From Flavobacterium sp. (GTDB lineage: Bacteria > Bacteroidota > Bacteroidia > Flavobacteriales > Flavobacteriaceae), in NCBI RefSeq assembly GCF_027531705.1, contig NZ_JAPZSP010000004.1, positions 248,001 through 312,000 on the forward strand: a DNA stretch of 64,000 nt, read 5' to 3'. The position numbers were made by a program, and so were the translations under genes. This document shows positions 62,500 to 64,000 of this stretch, one piece after another; the first letter of the stretch is position 1, and every line of letters starts with the position of its first letter. The notes beneath the pieces are model-generated. The model had not been told where the DNA came from. It did not search any database and worked only from the letters and a program-made list of their open reading frames with translations.

Positions 62500-62602
62500 A
62501 TCCTGCTGTACGCTATATCTTTTTATTGCTTTTGTCACCCTGAGCGCAGTCGAAGGGCTCCATCTTAAAGCAATAAAAAGGATGCCGCTTCCATCAGGGC
62601 TA
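62500..62602. repeat. TAGCCCTGAT-type hairpin element, copy 2, with nested repeat
   Basis: Reversed relative to copy 1 (35049-35110). A perfect 14-bp inverted repeat ctttttattgcttt / aaagcaataaaaag lies inside conserved ends (atcctgctgtacgctatatc ... ggatgccgcttccatcaggg). The loop contains the TTCGACTGCGCTCAGC repeat. Confidence 0.75.
62533..62557 (-). repeat. TTCGACTGCGCTCAGC repeat, copy 3 (intergenic)
   Basis: On the minus strand cccttcgactgcgctcaggg, continuing tgaca. Matches copies at 27057 and 42178; sits in the loop of another repeat element. Confidence 0.8.
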
Positions 62603-62668
62603 GACTATCGGAATGGTTAGGTACAAATAAAAGTTAGTGAAAAATATAAAAAACATAGTTTCAAAAAT

Positions 62669-63370
62669 ATGATTAACAAAAAAGTAAACTCTGTTCAAGA
62701 AGCACTTCAAGGTATTGAAGACAATATGACCATAATGCTAGGCGGTTTCGGACTTTGTGGAATCCCAGAAAACAGCATTGCCGAATTGGTAAAAAAAGGA
62801 ACTAAAAACCTAACATGTATTTCCAACAATGCTGGTGTTGACGATTTTGGTTTAGGCTTATTATTGCAACAAAAACAAATCAAAAAAATGATTTCGTCTT
62901 ACGTTGGCGAAAATGCCGAATTTGAACGTCAAATGCTTTCTGGCGAACTCGATGTAGAATTAATTCCACAAGGAACTCTTGCCGAGCGTTGTCGTGCAGC
63001 CCAAGCAGGAATTCCAGCATTCTTCACACCAGCTGGTTTCGGAACCGAAGTTGCCATAGGAAAAGAAACGCGCGAATTCAACGGAAAAATGCACGTTATG
63101 GAACACGCATTCAAAGCCGATTTTTCAATAGTAAAAGCATGGAAAGGCGACGAAGCAGGAAATTTAATTTTCAAAGGAACAGCCAGAAACTTCAACCCAT
63201 GTATGTGTGGAGCAGGAAAAATAACCATCGCCGAAGTAGAAGAACTAGTTCCTGCTGGAACTTTAGATCCAAATCAAGTTCATATTCCTGGCATTTTGAT
63301 TCAAAGAATTTTCAAAGGAGAAAAATTTGAAAAAAGAATTGAACAAAGAACGGTAAGACAAAAAGCATAA
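62669..63370 (+). CDS. scoA: 3-oxoacid CoA-transferase subunit A
   Basis: A 233-residue CoA-transferase alpha subunit. Family motifs: [15 protein letters not shown] (the GGFGxxGxP motif), [18 protein letters not shown], and [46 protein letters not shown]. It should form a complex with subunit B, which carries the catalytic Glu. No subunit B follows in the remaining 630 nt; the next gene is an unrelated lipoprotein. It could act on acetoacetate (ketone body or butyrate metabolism). Confidence 0.9.
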   Translation: MINKKVNSVQEALQGIEDNMTIMLGGFGLCGIPENSIAELVKKGTKNLTCISNNAGVDDFGLGLLLQQKQIKKMISSYVGENAEFERQMLSGELDVELIPQGTLAERCRAAQAGIPAFFTPAGFGTEVAIGKETREFNGKMHVMEHAFKADFSIVKAWKGDEAGNLIFKGTARNFNPCMCGAGKITIAEVEELVPAGTLDPNQVHIPGILIQRIFKGEKFEKRIEQRTVRQKA

Positions 63371-63388
63371 AGTTTAAAAAAGAATAGA

Positions 63389-64000
63389 ATGAAAAAAATA
63401 ATTTTTGGAATTTTAATAATTTCCTTATTTATTAATGCCTGCAGCAAAGATAGTAGCACAAATGAACCTACTAACACTGCAAATCCTTGTAAAAGTATAA
63501 CTTCCTTTACTGTAGTTCAACAATCAGGTTCTTTAGTTTTTAATATTGTATCTGATTCTTCTCCATTATATTATGAAGTTTCCTATCAGCAAGCTAGTGC
63601 TACACCAGTAGCAGATTATGGTAGCAAATTTATTATTAATGGATTAACTGCAACCAAAACAATTACAGAATTGGCAATTTCTCAGTCAGCAACTTACGTT
63701 TTTTATATAAGAGCAATCTGTTCTTCTGAAAGTTCTAGTGACTGGTCTTCACCAAAGGCATTAACCATTAGTAGTTATTGCAATAGTCCAACCAATCTTA
63801 CTTATGGTGGTGGTTATTTAGTATGGACCGATAATACCGATGATTATCCTATGAATGCACAAATTCAGTATGGACCAGCCGGATTTACATTGGGAACTGG
63901 GACAACAATAAATGCTGGAAATACAGAAAACCACTCAGGTTTTACTTTTACTCCTAATACAAACTATGAGTTTTATGTTAGAACGTTTTGTAACGATTCT
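63389..64000 (+). CDS. fibronectin type III-like lipoprotein, partial
   Basis: The frame is open to the window edge (204 codons). It has a lipoprotein signal (MKKIIFGILIISLFINAC, lipid Cys18). At least two FnIII-type modules follow: YEVSYQQASATP ... TYVFYIRAICSSESSSDWS, and the second with YEFYVRTFCNDS. Such proteins sit on the cell surface. It separates scoA from any downstream scoB. Confidence 0.75.
   Translation, partial: MKKIIFGILIISLFINACSKDSSTNEPTNTANPCKSITSFTVVQQSGSLVFNIVSDSSPLYYEVSYQQASATPVADYGSKFIINGLTATKTITELAISQSATYVFYIRAICSSESSSDWSSPKALTISSYCNSPTNLTYGGGYLVWTDNTDDYPMNAQIQYGPAGFTLGTGTTINAGNTENHSGFTFTPNTNYEFYVRTFCNDS

Noticed and set aside
1..64000. tRNA, rRNA or CRISPR arrays
   Set aside because: No cloverleaf, rRNA motif or regularly spaced direct repeats recognised by eye on either strand; the hairpin repeats found are too few and lack spacers of even length.

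Overview
The window looks like chromosome of a member of the Flavobacteriaceae (Bacteroidota), probably Flavobacterium or a close relative. The evidence is strong AT richness, promoters of the Bacteroidota type (TAnnTTTG at about -7), gliding lipoprotein GldH, a type IX secretion C-terminal signal, SusC/TonB-type receptor, DUF4270 and DUF4139 family proteins, and FeoB followed by a FeoB-associated Cys-rich peptide. No tRNA, rRNA, CRISPR array, prophage or intact insertion sequence was seen. Both ends cut through genes.

Layout. 1-9.4 kb: surface/envelope genes (DUF4139 protein, VWA lipoprotein), a LytS/LytR-like two-component pair, a very AT-rich membrane protein of unknown function bracketed by inverted-repeat elements, and a large GT51 transglycosylase. 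9.5-14.8 kb: leftward run panC-panD-flippase-like membrane protein-esterase-radA, ending in an antitoxin and a frameshifted ParE-like toxin. 14.9-23.6 kb: rightward GT5-domain protein, DUF4270 lipoprotein, glmS, then a TonB-dependent receptor with a GDSL-like lipoprotein. 23.7-34.2 kb: SIMPL protein and tadA (left), dxs, a SDR-like protein and a CBU_0592-like protein (right), then an M13 peptidase and a large type IX-secreted beta-propeller protein (left). 34.3-40.5 kb: SCO protein, feoA-feoB and a Cys-rich peptide, then a ZIP transporter with its DtxR/MntR-like regulator. 40.5-42.4 kb: outer-membrane transporter-like protein and lycopene cyclase.

42.4-56.1 kb is the core: complete histidine (hisGDCBHAF-IE) and tryptophan (trpEGDCFBA) operons back to back, 15 genes, most overlapping by 4-11 nt. 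Each is preceded by a short leader ORF and a terminator. The his leader encodes four consecutive His codons and the trp leader Trp-Trp plus a third Trp. In both, the last codons of the leader ORF are complementary to the 5' arm of the terminator, which predicts a simple two-state attenuator: a ribosome stalled on the key codons leaves the antiterminator strand free, while a ribosome reaching the stop codon covers it.

56.2-64 kb: bacilliredoxin, TrhO, RicT-like PSP1 protein, GldH, PBP1A, CoA-transferase subunit A, and a truncated lipoprotein.

The window carries several families of small interspersed repeats: REPIN-like inverted pairs (3), a TTCGACTGCGCTCAGC repeat (3 copies, two inside reading frames), an AAATCCCAAATTCCAA repeat (once inside dxs, once as a terminator-like hairpin), and a TAGCCCTGAT-type hairpin element (2, one with another repeat nested in its loop). 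Two genes show single-base homopolymer frameshifts.
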